NCBI GenBank assembly: GCA_963721585.1
Contig: CAVRJN010000007.1
Coordinates: 1,240,001-1,304,000 of the forward strand
DNA from: Bog-473 sp963721585
GTDB taxonomy: Bacteria; Actinomycetota; Acidimicrobiia; Acidimicrobiales; RAAP-2
Direction of reading: 5' to 3'
Length of the DNA stretch: 64,000 nt
Position 1 is the first letter of the stretch; every line of letters starts with the position of its first letter. The notes under the pieces are model-generated. The model did not search any database. It was not told the DNA's origin and saw only the letters and a list, made by a program, of their open reading frames with translations. The translations under genes and the position numbers were made by a program. Below, one piece after another: positions 26,457 to 33,548 of the stretch.

Positions 26457-26516
26457 AGCCGGTCACGGATGAGCCTGAGCGCGCGCGGCGTGCCTAGCAT
26501 CACTCCGTGACCGGCT
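26457..26516 (+). promoter_or_regulatory. 13-bp inverted repeat in the binding protein-permease intergenic RNA
   Basis: AGCCGGTCACGGA (26457-26469) pairs perfectly with TCCGTGACCGGCT (26504-26516). The right arm lies in copy 1 of the 32-bp duplication. The same left arm can also pair over 11 bp with copy 2 at 26536-26546, which contains the real permease GTG. Such intergenic hairpins often protect the upstream binding-protein message from 3' decay. Confidence 0.55.
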
Positions 26517-26556
26517 TCCTCGTCTCTAGCATCACTCCGTGACCGGTTTCCTCGTC
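26494..26556 (+). repeat. 31-32-bp tandem duplication of the permease translation start
   Basis: Two copies (26494-26525 and 26526-26556) of a unit beginning CTAGCATCACTCCGTGACCG and ending TTCCTCGTC, differing at one internal base (GGC versus GGT). Copy 2 holds the true GTG at 26539; copy 1 holds a decoy GTG at 26507 that would be read for 11 codons to a TGA at 26540-26542, overlapping the real start. Confidence 0.9.
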
Positions 26557-27492
26557 CGGCGGCTCCTGCAGGCCGTCGTCGTCATCATCGGCGTGATGGC
26601 TTTCATGTTCATCCTCATCCACCTGATCCCGGGTGGAGAGGCACGGGCGGTGCTCGGGCCCCGGGCCCAACCGCCGGCCATCGCGGCGTTCAACAAGGAG
26701 AACGGGCTCGACCTCCCCGTGTGGGACCAGTTCGTCCGCTACCTGTGGAACCTGGCACATTTCCAGCTTGGCCGTTCCTACTACCTGAACCAGAACGTGG
26801 CGACACTCATCGGCCAGGCGCTGCCGAAGACCCTCATCCTGGTGGGGTTGTCCACTCTGTTCGCCGTGGTGGTGGCCATCCCACTGGGCGTGTACCAGGT
26901 CGTGCGGCGCAACAAGCCGGAGGACTACATCATCACCGGTCTGACCTTCGTCCTCTACGCCATGCCGGCGTTCCTCCTGGGCACCCTGCTGATCCTGTGG
27001 TTCGGCATCTATATCAAAATCTTCCCGACCGAGGCCCCCCAGAGCACAACCGTCCTCGGCATCCTCTCCGACCCGCGCGCGCTCGTCCTACCGGTGCTCA
27101 CCCTTTCCGCCATCACCATCGCGTCGTTCAGCCGTTACATGCGGTCCTCCATGATGGAGACCATGACCGAGGACTTCGTGCGGACCGCGCGCGCCAAGGG
27201 CGCAGGGCCGCAGCGGGTCCTCTACGTCCATGCGCTGCGCAACGCCATCATCCCCATCGTCACCCTGCTGGGGCTCTCCCTCGGAACCATCGTCAGCGGC
27301 GCCGTGATCACCGAGAGCGTCTTCAACTACCCCGGGATGGGCCTCCTCGCCGTCAATTCGGCCTTCCGGGAGGACCTCCCGACCCTGCTCGGCGTCACCT
27401 TCGTCGTGACCCTCGCCACCATCGCCGGCAACCTCCTGGCGGACATTCTCTACGCAGTCGTTGATCCGAGGATCCGGTATGCAAAATCCTGA
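26539..27492 (+). CDS. Peptide ABC transporter permease, DppB type
   Basis: 317 residues, six membrane segments. The N-terminal FLVRRLLQAVVVIIGVMAFM and IHLIPGGEARAVLGP are typical of DppB/OppB. The loop TARAKGAGPQRVLYVHALRN is the EAA motif that contacts the ATPase. It forms the membrane channel with the following DppC-like protein. The start is GTG at 26539; an almost identical GTG context 32 bases upstream is a decoy made by the tandem duplication. The 3' end overlaps the next gene by 14 bases. Confidence 0.95.
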   Translation: MTGFLVRRLLQAVVVIIGVMAFMFILIHLIPGGEARAVLGPRAQPPAIAAFNKENGLDLPVWDQFVRYLWNLAHFQLGRSYYLNQNVATLIGQALPKTLILVGLSTLFAVVVAIPLGVYQVVRRNKPEDYIITGLTFVLYAMPAFLLGTLLILWFGIYIKIFPTEAPQSTTVLGILSDPRALVLPVLTLSAITIASFSRYMRSSMMETMTEDFVRTARAKGAGPQRVLYVHALRNAIIPIVTLLGLSLGTIVSGAVITESVFNYPGMGLLAVNSAFREDLPTLLGVTFVVTLATIAGNLLADILYAVVDPRIRYAKS

Positions 27493-28489
27493 CGACCTCG
27501 TCCGCGTCACAGAGGAGGAGCAGGCCGGCCGGGAGATCGTCGGTGACATCGGGCCGCGGGAGGATCTCGATGCCGTGAGCCAGGAGCTCGGCGGCAGGCC
27601 CGGTGGACCGAGCGGCGGAAACGTCGTCAGTCACGGCGGACTCGGGCGCCGCATCTTCTCGGTCTTCCTTGAGAACAAGCTCGCGGTGGTGGGCGTGATC
27701 GTGATCATCGCGTTCTTGCTGTTCTGCTACGTCGGGCCGTTCTTCTACCACACCAACCAGACCAGCGCCTCGCTCGCGCTCTTCGCCCCCGACAACGCCC
27801 CGCCCGGCAACGGGCACCCGCTCGGCACCGACAGCAGCGGCTTCGACATCTTGGGGCGCCTGATGTACGGCGGGCAGATCTCCCTTCTGGTCGGGTTCGC
27901 CGCGGCCGCCATCGCCAGCGTCTTCGGTGCCCTCTACGGCGCCATTTCGGGGTTCTTCGGATCGTGGCTCGATCCCATCTTGATGAGGATCGTCGACGCC
28001 TTCTTGTCCATCCCGGTCCTCTTCCTGGCCATCGTCCTCGCCACCGTCTTCCGTCCCTCGCTCACCGTGTTCATCTTCGTCATCGCCTTCGTCTCCTGGC
28101 TGATCCCGGCCCGGCTCATCCGCGGCCAGGCCCTGTCCCTGCGCCAGCGCGAATACGTGCAGGCCGTGAAGGTCATGGGCGGGAGCCGCACTCGCATCGT
28201 CCTGCGCCACATCATCCCCAACAGCATCGGGACCATCATCGTCAACGCCACCTTCAACATCGCCGACGCCATCTTGTTGCTCGCCGCCCTCGGGTTCATC
28301 GGCCTGGGCGTGCCGTCACCGCAGACCGACTGGGGCTCCATGTTGTCCGACGGGGTCAATTACGCCCTGGACGGCTACTGGTGGGAGATCTACCCGGCCG
28401 GCCTCTGCATCGTGCTCGTGGTCGTCGCCTTCAACTTCATCGGGGACGCGCTCCGTGACGCGCTGGAGGTGCGCCTGCAACAGCGCTGA
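27479..28489 (+). CDS. Peptide ABC transporter permease, DppC type
   Basis: 336 residues. A hydrophilic N-terminal ~60 residues precede the first membrane segment (NKLAVVGVIVIIAFLLFCYV). Typical DppC features follow: the outside loop HPLGTDSSGFDILGRLMYGG, the EAA loop YVQAVKVMGGSRTRIVLRHI and the conserved LAALGFIGLGVPSPQTDWGS near the end. It pairs with the DppB-like permease, whose gene overlaps it by 14 bases. ATG 27479 is preferred for its GAGGA site about 7 bases upstream; a TTG 18 bases earlier is possible. It converges with the fused ATPase gene. Confidence 0.95.
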   Translation: MQNPDDLVRVTEEEQAGREIVGDIGPREDLDAVSQELGGRPGGPSGGNVVSHGGLGRRIFSVFLENKLAVVGVIVIIAFLLFCYVGPFFYHTNQTSASLALFAPDNAPPGNGHPLGTDSSGFDILGRLMYGGQISLLVGFAAAAIASVFGALYGAISGFFGSWLDPILMRIVDAFLSIPVLFLAIVLATVFRPSLTVFIFVIAFVSWLIPARLIRGQALSLRQREYVQAVKVMGGSRTRIVLRHIIPNSIGTIIVNATFNIADAILLLAALGFIGLGVPSPQTDWGSMLSDGVNYALDGYWWEIYPAGLCIVLVVVAFNFIGDALRDALEVRLQQR

Positions 28490-28512
28490 GTCATCGCTGG
28501 GTCAGCGCTTCG

Positions 28513-30636
28513 TCAACTCGTGCCGGCGCCCGTCGGCACGAGTTGCGCCGCGGCCGGCCCGGTGGGCGTCTGCAGCGGGAAGTGGCAGGCAGCGAGGTGG
28601 CTCTCGCCGAATGGGCGCAACGGAGGCTCCTCGGCGGCGCAGACATCCTGGGCAAAGGGGCACCGCGTCCGGAACCGGCAACCCGACGGAGGGTCGAGCG
28701 GCGAGGGCAGCTCGCCGCGGATGTGTTCCCCTCGGTGCTCCCGCTGGGTGGGGTCGGCCACGGGGATGGTGCCGATCAACGCCTGCGTGTACGGGTGCGC
28801 AGTGCGCGCGTAAATGTCGCGGGCGGGACCGATCTCGACGAGCTTGCCGAGGTACATGACGCCAATGCGATCCGCCATGTACTTGACGATGGCCAGGTCG
28901 TGCGAAATGAAGAGATAGGTCAGGTCGTGCCGCTCCTGGAGCTCCTTCAACAAGTTGAGGATCTGCGCCTGAATGGAGACGTCGAGGGCCGAGACGGGCT
29001 CGTCGGCCACGATCAATTTGGGCTCGAGGGCCAAGGCCCTTGCCAGCCCGATCCGCTGGCGCTGGCCTCCGGAGAACTCATGGGGGTAGAGCTCGGCCGA
29101 GCGTGGCGGCAGACCGACCTCGTCGAGCATCCGCAGGACCTGCTGCTGCCGCTCGTCGCGCGTCCCGATGCCCTGGACCGTGAGGGGTTCGCGGAGGATG
29201 GACCCCACTCGCATACGGGGATCGAGCGAGGCATACGGATCCTGGAACATCATCTGCATGTCGCGCCGGCGCCGTCGCAGCGTCCGCCCGGAGAGCCCGA
29301 CGATGTTCTCGTCTTCGAACTGCACGGCGCCCGACGTCGGGTCCTCCAGCGCCACCACCATTCGGCCCATGGTGGTCTTGCCGCAGCCGGACTCGCCGAC
29401 CAGGCCGAAGGTCTCGCCACGACGGATCGTCAGGGACACATCCGACACGGCCTTTACGGTGCCGATCTTGCGCTGCACCAGTGCCCCCGAGGTGACCTCG
29501 AACTCCTTGACGACGTGGTCGAGCGCGACCAGCACCGGAGCCTCGTTCAGCGACCCGGCGCGGATCTGCTCGCGGGCCAGGGCCACCTCGTCCACCTTGA
29601 CGTGCAGGTCCGCCGCCTTCGCCACCGCTTCGGGACGGTTGGCGATGGTCGCCGGGTCGACACCAACCTGATGAAAGCAGCGGGCCACGTGGCCGGGTGC
29701 GCTGTCCGCAACCTGCAAGAGGTCGGGTTCATTGGCGCGGCAATCGGGCTGCACGTAGCGGCAGCGGGCCGCGAAGCGACAGTGGGTCATCGGCTGGGAC
29801 AGATCCGGCGGCAACCCGGGAATGCTGACCAGGCGGACCGACGGGTCCTGGTCCAGCTTGGCGACGGAGGCCAGGAGCGCCTCGGAATAGGGGTGGCGCA
29901 TGCGGGTGAAGACCTCGGTGGTCGTGGCGCCTTCGGCAATCCGCCCGGCGTACATCACGAGCACGCGGTCGGCCCGCTCCGCGATCACCCCCATGTCGTG
30001 CGTGATGAGGATGATCGACATGTCCAGGTCCCGGCGCAGGCGGTCGAGGAGGTCGAGGATCTGGGCCTGGATGGTGACATCGAGCGCGGTGGTGGGCTCG
30101 TCCGCAATCAGGAGCTTCGGGGTGCAGACGAGGGCCATGGCGATCATCACCCGCTGGCGGAGGCCTCCGGAGAGCTCGTGGGCGTAGGCATCGAGCCTCC
30201 CTGACGGATTCGGCATCTCCACCATCTTCAGGACCTCGAGCGCCCGTTCACGGGCATCCTTCTTCGAAGCTCCCTGGTGGAGCCGGGCGCTCTCGGCGAT
30301 CTGGTCGCCGATCTTCATGGTGGGGTTGAGCGAGGTCAGGGGGTCCTGGAACACCATCCCCACCTGGTTGCCCCGGACCTTGCACATCTCCTTCTCGCCG
30401 AGCGGTGCCAGGTCCTGACCGAGGAGCTTGATGGAGCCGCCGACCACGTGCCCGACGTTGGGGAGGAGCTTCATGATCGAAAGTCCGATGGTGGTCTTGC
30501 CGCAGCCCGATTCGCCGACCACGCCGACGCACTCACCCGCGTCGACGTGAAACGACACGTCGTCGACGGCGAGGACGCTGGAGTTCTTGAGGCGGAACTC
30601 GGTCTTCAGTCCCTCGACTTCGAGGACCGGGGTCAT
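28513..30636 (-). CDS. Fused DppD-DppF ABC transporter ATPase
   Basis: 707 residues with two complete ABC domains, normally two separate proteins. Domain 1: GESGCGKTTIGLS, signature ELSGGLRQRVMIA, Walker B LLIADEPTTALD. Domain 2: GESGCGKTTMGRM, FSGGQRQRIGLARAL, LIVADEPVSALD. Each is followed by an oligopeptide-transporter cysteine cluster (CRFAARCRYVQPDC; CRFRTRCPFAQDVC) typical of DppD/OppF. It energises peptide import and is almost certainly the partner of the permeases that converge on it, although it is on the opposite strand and needs its own promoter. The last codons form one arm of a 12-bp inverted repeat. ATG 30636 has only a weak ribosome site; GTG 30657 is an alternative. Confidence 0.93.
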   Translation of the reverse strand: MTPVLEVEGLKTEFRLKNSSVLAVDDVSFHVDAGECVGVVGESGCGKTTIGLSIMKLLPNVGHVVGGSIKLLGQDLAPLGEKEMCKVRGNQVGMVFQDPLTSLNPTMKIGDQIAESARLHQGASKKDARERALEVLKMVEMPNPSGRLDAYAHELSGGLRQRVMIAMALVCTPKLLIADEPTTALDVTIQAQILDLLDRLRRDLDMSIILITHDMGVIAERADRVLVMYAGRIAEGATTTEVFTRMRHPYSEALLASVAKLDQDPSVRLVSIPGLPPDLSQPMTHCRFAARCRYVQPDCRANEPDLLQVADSAPGHVARCFHQVGVDPATIANRPEAVAKAADLHVKVDEVALAREQIRAGSLNEAPVLVALDHVVKEFEVTSGALVQRKIGTVKAVSDVSLTIRRGETFGLVGESGCGKTTMGRMVVALEDPTSGAVQFEDENIVGLSGRTLRRRRRDMQMMFQDPYASLDPRMRVGSILREPLTVQGIGTRDERQQQVLRMLDEVGLPPRSAELYPHEFSGGQRQRIGLARALALEPKLIVADEPVSALDVSIQAQILNLLKELQERHDLTYLFISHDLAIVKYMADRIGVMYLGKLVEIGPARDIYARTAHPYTQALIGTIPVADPTQREHRGEHIRGELPSPLDPPSGCRFRTRCPFAQDVCAAEEPPLRPFGESHLAACHFPLQTPTGPAAAQLVPTGAGTS
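28514..28545. terminator. Bidirectional terminator-like hairpin overlapping ATPase 3' codons
   Basis: CAACTCGTGCCG (28514-28525) and CGGCACGAGTTG (28534-28545) are perfect reverse complements with an 8-base loop. It lies between the convergent permease and ATPase genes and includes the last coding triplets of the ATPase. There is no clear T-run, as is common in high-GC genomes. Confidence 0.6.
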
Positions 30637-30730
30637 CGGGCCGATGCGCGGGTGCACGGCGCGCCCCGCCGTCGCCACGCCATCCTCTCCACGGCTGGCA
30701 ACGCTAACCGGAAACCACCCCCCACCCGGG

Positions 30731-31426
30731 TCAACCGGCTCCGAGAAGCTGCCCCTGGCGACTTTCCCGCAGCTCGCCGCACCACGGGAGGTCCCGCACG
30801 AAAGCCCAGCTGTGGCGGTGGATCGCCGTGGGCCCGTACCCGCGGAGCGCGGTCTGGTGGACGGGCGAGGGGTAGCCCTTGTTCCGCTCGAAGGCGTAGG
30901 CCGGAAAGTGGTCGGCCTCCTGGCGCATGAGCCGGTCCCGCACGACCTTGGCCAGGACCGAGGCGGCGGCCACCGACGCGCACTTGGCGTCGCCGTCGAC
31001 GATGGGTCGCACCGCACCCTCGAAGCGGTCCTGCGGATGGCGCAAGAGGTCGACCGGCCCGTCGACCAGGACGGCCTCGGGGGATCGGGTGAGGCCGGCC
31101 AGCGCGCGTCGGGCTGCCACCCGGAGCGCTTCGGTCATGCCCCACTCGTCGCACTCGGCGGGCGACGCGTGCCCGACGGACCAGTCCTGGCACCACGCGC
31201 CGACCGCGCCGAAGATCTCCTCGCGCCGGGCCTCGCTGAGCATTTTGGAGTCCCGCAGCCACGGTGGCATGGTGCGGTGCTGGACGCGTGGGCGCACGAC
31301 GGCAACGCCGACGGTGAGCGGCCCGGCCCAGGCGCCGCGACCCACCTCGTCGAGACCGGCGACCGAGTCGTACCCCTGGGAACGCAGACGGCGCTCCTCC
31401 TTGAGGTCCGGCGAGCTGACGGTCAT
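30731..31426 (-). CDS. rnhB: Ribonuclease HII
   Basis: 231 residues, usual length. Removes ribonucleotides and RNA primers from DNA. The catalytic motif is AGLDEVGRGAWAGPLTVGV (Asp and Glu), then LRDSKMLSEARREEI, VDGDAKCASVAAASVLAKVV with the third and fourth acidic residues nearby, and ERNKGYPSPVHQTALRGYGP. The conserved Y-P-S-P-V-H is intact. It lies upstream of the fused ATPase gene on the same strand with ~95 bases between them and is divergent from the small 31474 gene. Confidence 0.96.
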   Translation of the reverse strand: MTVSSPDLKEERRLRSQGYDSVAGLDEVGRGAWAGPLTVGVAVVRPRVQHRTMPPWLRDSKMLSEARREEIFGAVGAWCQDWSVGHASPAECDEWGMTEALRVAARRALAGLTRSPEAVLVDGPVDLLRHPQDRFEGAVRPIVDGDAKCASVAAASVLAKVVRDRLMRQEADHFPAYAFERNKGYPSPVHQTALRGYGPTAIHRHSWAFVRDLPWCGELRESRQGQLLGAG

Positions 31427-31473
31427 CTCATCGGGTACGAGGCAGGCTCACGCCCGCCTCGTACGATGTGGGT

Positions 31474-31713
31474 GTGAGCATGGACGGGGGGGAGACGGCG
31501 GATGCCCAGACGCGGTCCCCGCTGGCGCCGGGAACGAAGGTGGACGTGCGTAACCGCTTCCAGGGCACGTGGGTGCGCGGCTTCGAGATCGCCGAGGTCA
31601 CCGACGACGGGTACCGCATCCGCCGCATGTCGGACGGGAGCGTCCTGGGCGAACTGTTCTCACGTGACGACGTACGCCGGGAGCGGTCGCGTCAGGGCTT
31701 CTGGTGGCACTGA
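31474..31713 (+). CDS. Small SH3/Tudor-like protein
   Basis: About 79 residues. LAPGTKVDVRNRFQGTWVRG then FEIAEVTDDGYRIRRMSDGS reads as a small five-strand barrel like agenet/Tudor or KOW folds, with a basic tail (RRERSRQGFWWH). GTG 31474 is preferred because TACGAT lies exactly 6 bases upstream, the leaderless spacing seen repeatedly here; ATG 31480 is two codons later. It may bind nucleic acid or protein; no specific function can be assigned. It is divergent from rnhB and converges with the GYD gene after 4 bases. Confidence 0.65.
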   Translation: MSMDGGETADAQTRSPLAPGTKVDVRNRFQGTWVRGFEIAEVTDDGYRIRRMSDGSVLGELFSRDDVRRERSRQGFWWH

Positions 31714-31717
31714 GGCC

Positions 31718-32017
31718 TCAGCCCTTCTGGGCTTTGAGCACGCTCTCGATGTAGTCGTCGATCGGAATCGCCGAGAGTGTGAGCGTCTTGAGTGTCCCCC
31801 GTGACCCCAGGACCAACGACACCCGAGCCATGGTGGTCTCGTCAGGGGCGTCCAGCACCGTGCAGAAGTCGTATTGCCCGAGCAGCGCCCATTGCGCAAC
31901 CACCCGCACACCCATGGCCTCCACCTCGGCATTCACCGCCTTCAGGCGGTCGGGGTTCTCGGTCAGGGTTGCGGCCCCGTCCGGCCCCACCGTCGAGAGC
32001 ATGAGGAAGGTTGCCAT
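31718..32017 (-). CDS. GYD-domain protein
   Basis: 99 residues of one alpha/beta ferredoxin-like domain: TFLMLSTVGPDGAATLTENP, then VRVVAQWALLGQYDFCTVLD and TLTLSAIPIDDYIE. The G-x-Y-D segment gives the family its name. GYD proteins are small, probably dimeric; their biochemical role is unknown. TAGCGT lies 7 bases before the ATG, consistent with a leaderless transcript. It lies directly downstream of the acyl-CoA synthetase (38 bases) but seems to have its own promoter. Confidence 0.85.
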   Translation of the reverse strand: MATFLMLSTVGPDGAATLTENPDRLKAVNAEVEAMGVRVVAQWALLGQYDFCTVLDAPDETTMARVSLVLGSRGTLKTLTLSAIPIDDYIESVLKAQKG

Positions 32018-32055
32018 GGCATGCACGCTACCGCAGGCGCCGGGCCGCACCCCGG

Positions 32056-33516
32056 TCAGCGCAGATCGACCCGGACCACCTTGCCCAACGCGTTGCGTGG
32101 CAGGGCGTCGACGAGGCGGAGCTCCCGCGGGCACTTGAACGGTGCCAGCTCGGTGGCCGCCAGGTCCCTGAGCGAGGACAGGTCGGGATCGCCCACGACG
32201 TAGGCGACCACGGTCTCGCCCCACTCGGCCGAGGGCAGCCCGACGACGGCCACCTCGACCACGCCGGGATGGCGGGACAGCACCGCCTCGACCTCGGCGG
32301 GGTAGACGTTGTGGCCGCCGGTGATGATGAGGTCGGTGCGGCGCCCGCGGACGGTCACGTAGCCGTCGCCCGCGACCGACACGAGGTCGCCCGTGGCGAA
32401 CCAGCCTGCGGTGAGGAAATCGTCCCGGCCCCAATACCCGCGGCACAACGGAGCACCGCGCACGAACAGCTCACCGATGCCGTTCTCGTCGGCACCGTCG
32501 AGCGCGGCCTCCACCCCGGGCAGCGGCACCCCGACCGAGCCGGGGCGCCGCTCCCCCACCAGCGGGTTCGACAGGGTCAGCAGCGTCTCGGTCATGCCGT
32601 AGCGCTCCAGCACGTCGACGCCCTCACCGGACAGCCGGTGCCACAGGTCCGGTGCCAGCGGCGCCGAACCCGATACGCACAGGCGCAGCACGCCGAGCGC
32701 GGACGCCTCCCCCGTCGCGGCCAGGCGGTGGTACATGGTGGGAACGCCGAAGAACATGGTGCTCGCACCAGCGGCGCGCAGGATCGCCTTCTCGTCGAAG
32801 CGGTCGAACACTGCAGCGGAGGCACCCGCGGCGAGAGTGCCGAACAGCCCCGCGCACAGGCCGTGCACGTGGAACAGGGGCAGGCAGAGCATCAGGCGGT
32901 CCTCGGGCGTCCACTCCCAGGCTGCCAGCAGCGCCGAGGCACCGGCCAGCAGGGAGGCATGGGTGTGCACGGCCCCCTTCGGCCTGCCCGTGGTCCCGGA
33001 TGTGTAGACGATCAACGCGTCGTCGCCGGGCTGCCGCACGGGGCCGGGAACCGGCGCGGTGCGCCCGGCGGCACGGGCCAGCTCCTCGATCCCGAGGGGG
33101 ACCGTGCCGCCACCGAGCGCATCCGGTCGGGCGCGATCGCTCAGGGCCAACACCGGGCGGGCGTCGGCGACCACATGGTCGATCTCGGCGTCGGTTGCCG
33201 ATGGGCTGATCGGGACGAGGACGGCACCGGCGCGCAGCACGCCGAGCAGGGCCTCAATGGAGGGGAGCGTGGCACGGGCGCACCACAGCACACGGTCGCC
33301 CGGGGCGACGCCCCGTTCGGCCAGGGCCGCTGCCGCTGCAGCGGTGCGCGCGTCGAGGGTCGCCGCGTCGACCGCGCGCCCGCCGTCCCAGCCGTCGGTC
33401 AGCACCGGGGCGTCCGGCCGGGCGGCCCAATGCGCGGCCCACACTTCCGGGAGCGTCCGACCAGGTGGAGGAGGCCGGCGGTCGGGCCAGCGGGCGGCCG
33501 GGACGAGCGCCCTCAC
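32056..33516 (-). CDS. AMP-dependent acyl-CoA synthetase, malonyl-CoA synthetase-like
   Basis: 486 residues, an ANL-superfamily ligase that makes an acyl-AMP and then an acyl-CoA. The P-loop-like motif is IVYTSGTTGRPKGAVHTHAS, followed by LPLFHVHGLCAGLFGTLAAG, ERYGMTETLLTLSNP, GWFATGDLVSVAGDGYVTV, GRRTDLIITGGHNVYPAEVE and the catalytic Lys near LPRNALGKVVR. The compact length and the H-V-H-G-L segment with E-R-Y-G-M-T-E-T resemble malonyl-CoA (MatB) or short-chain dicarboxylate synthetases; the exact acid is inferred. The start is GTG at 33516, 32 bases from the divergent mannosidase start. Confidence 0.88.
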   Translation of the reverse strand: MRALVPAARWPDRRPPPPGRTLPEVWAAHWAARPDAPVLTDGWDGGRAVDAATLDARTAAAAAALAERGVAPGDRVLWCARATLPSIEALLGVLRAGAVLVPISPSATDAEIDHVVADARPVLALSDRARPDALGGGTVPLGIEELARAAGRTAPVPGPVRQPGDDALIVYTSGTTGRPKGAVHTHASLLAGASALLAAWEWTPEDRLMLCLPLFHVHGLCAGLFGTLAAGASAAVFDRFDEKAILRAAGASTMFFGVPTMYHRLAATGEASALGVLRLCVSGSAPLAPDLWHRLSGEGVDVLERYGMTETLLTLSNPLVGERRPGSVGVPLPGVEAALDGADENGIGELFVRGAPLCRGYWGRDDFLTAGWFATGDLVSVAGDGYVTVRGRRTDLIITGGHNVYPAEVEAVLSRHPGVVEVAVVGLPSAEWGETVVAYVVGDPDLSSLRDLAATELAPFKCPRELRLVDALPRNALGKVVRVDLR

Positions 33517-33535
33517 CGCCGGTGGGCGCAGGTCA

Positions 33536-33541
33536 TAGTCT
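33536..33541 (+). promoter_or_regulatory. -10 box of leaderless mannosidase promoter
   Basis: TAGTCT, 7 bases before the mannosidase ATG at 33549, in the 32-base divergent gap; no ribosome binding site is seen. Confidence 0.45.
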
Positions 33542-33548
33542 GGCGGTC

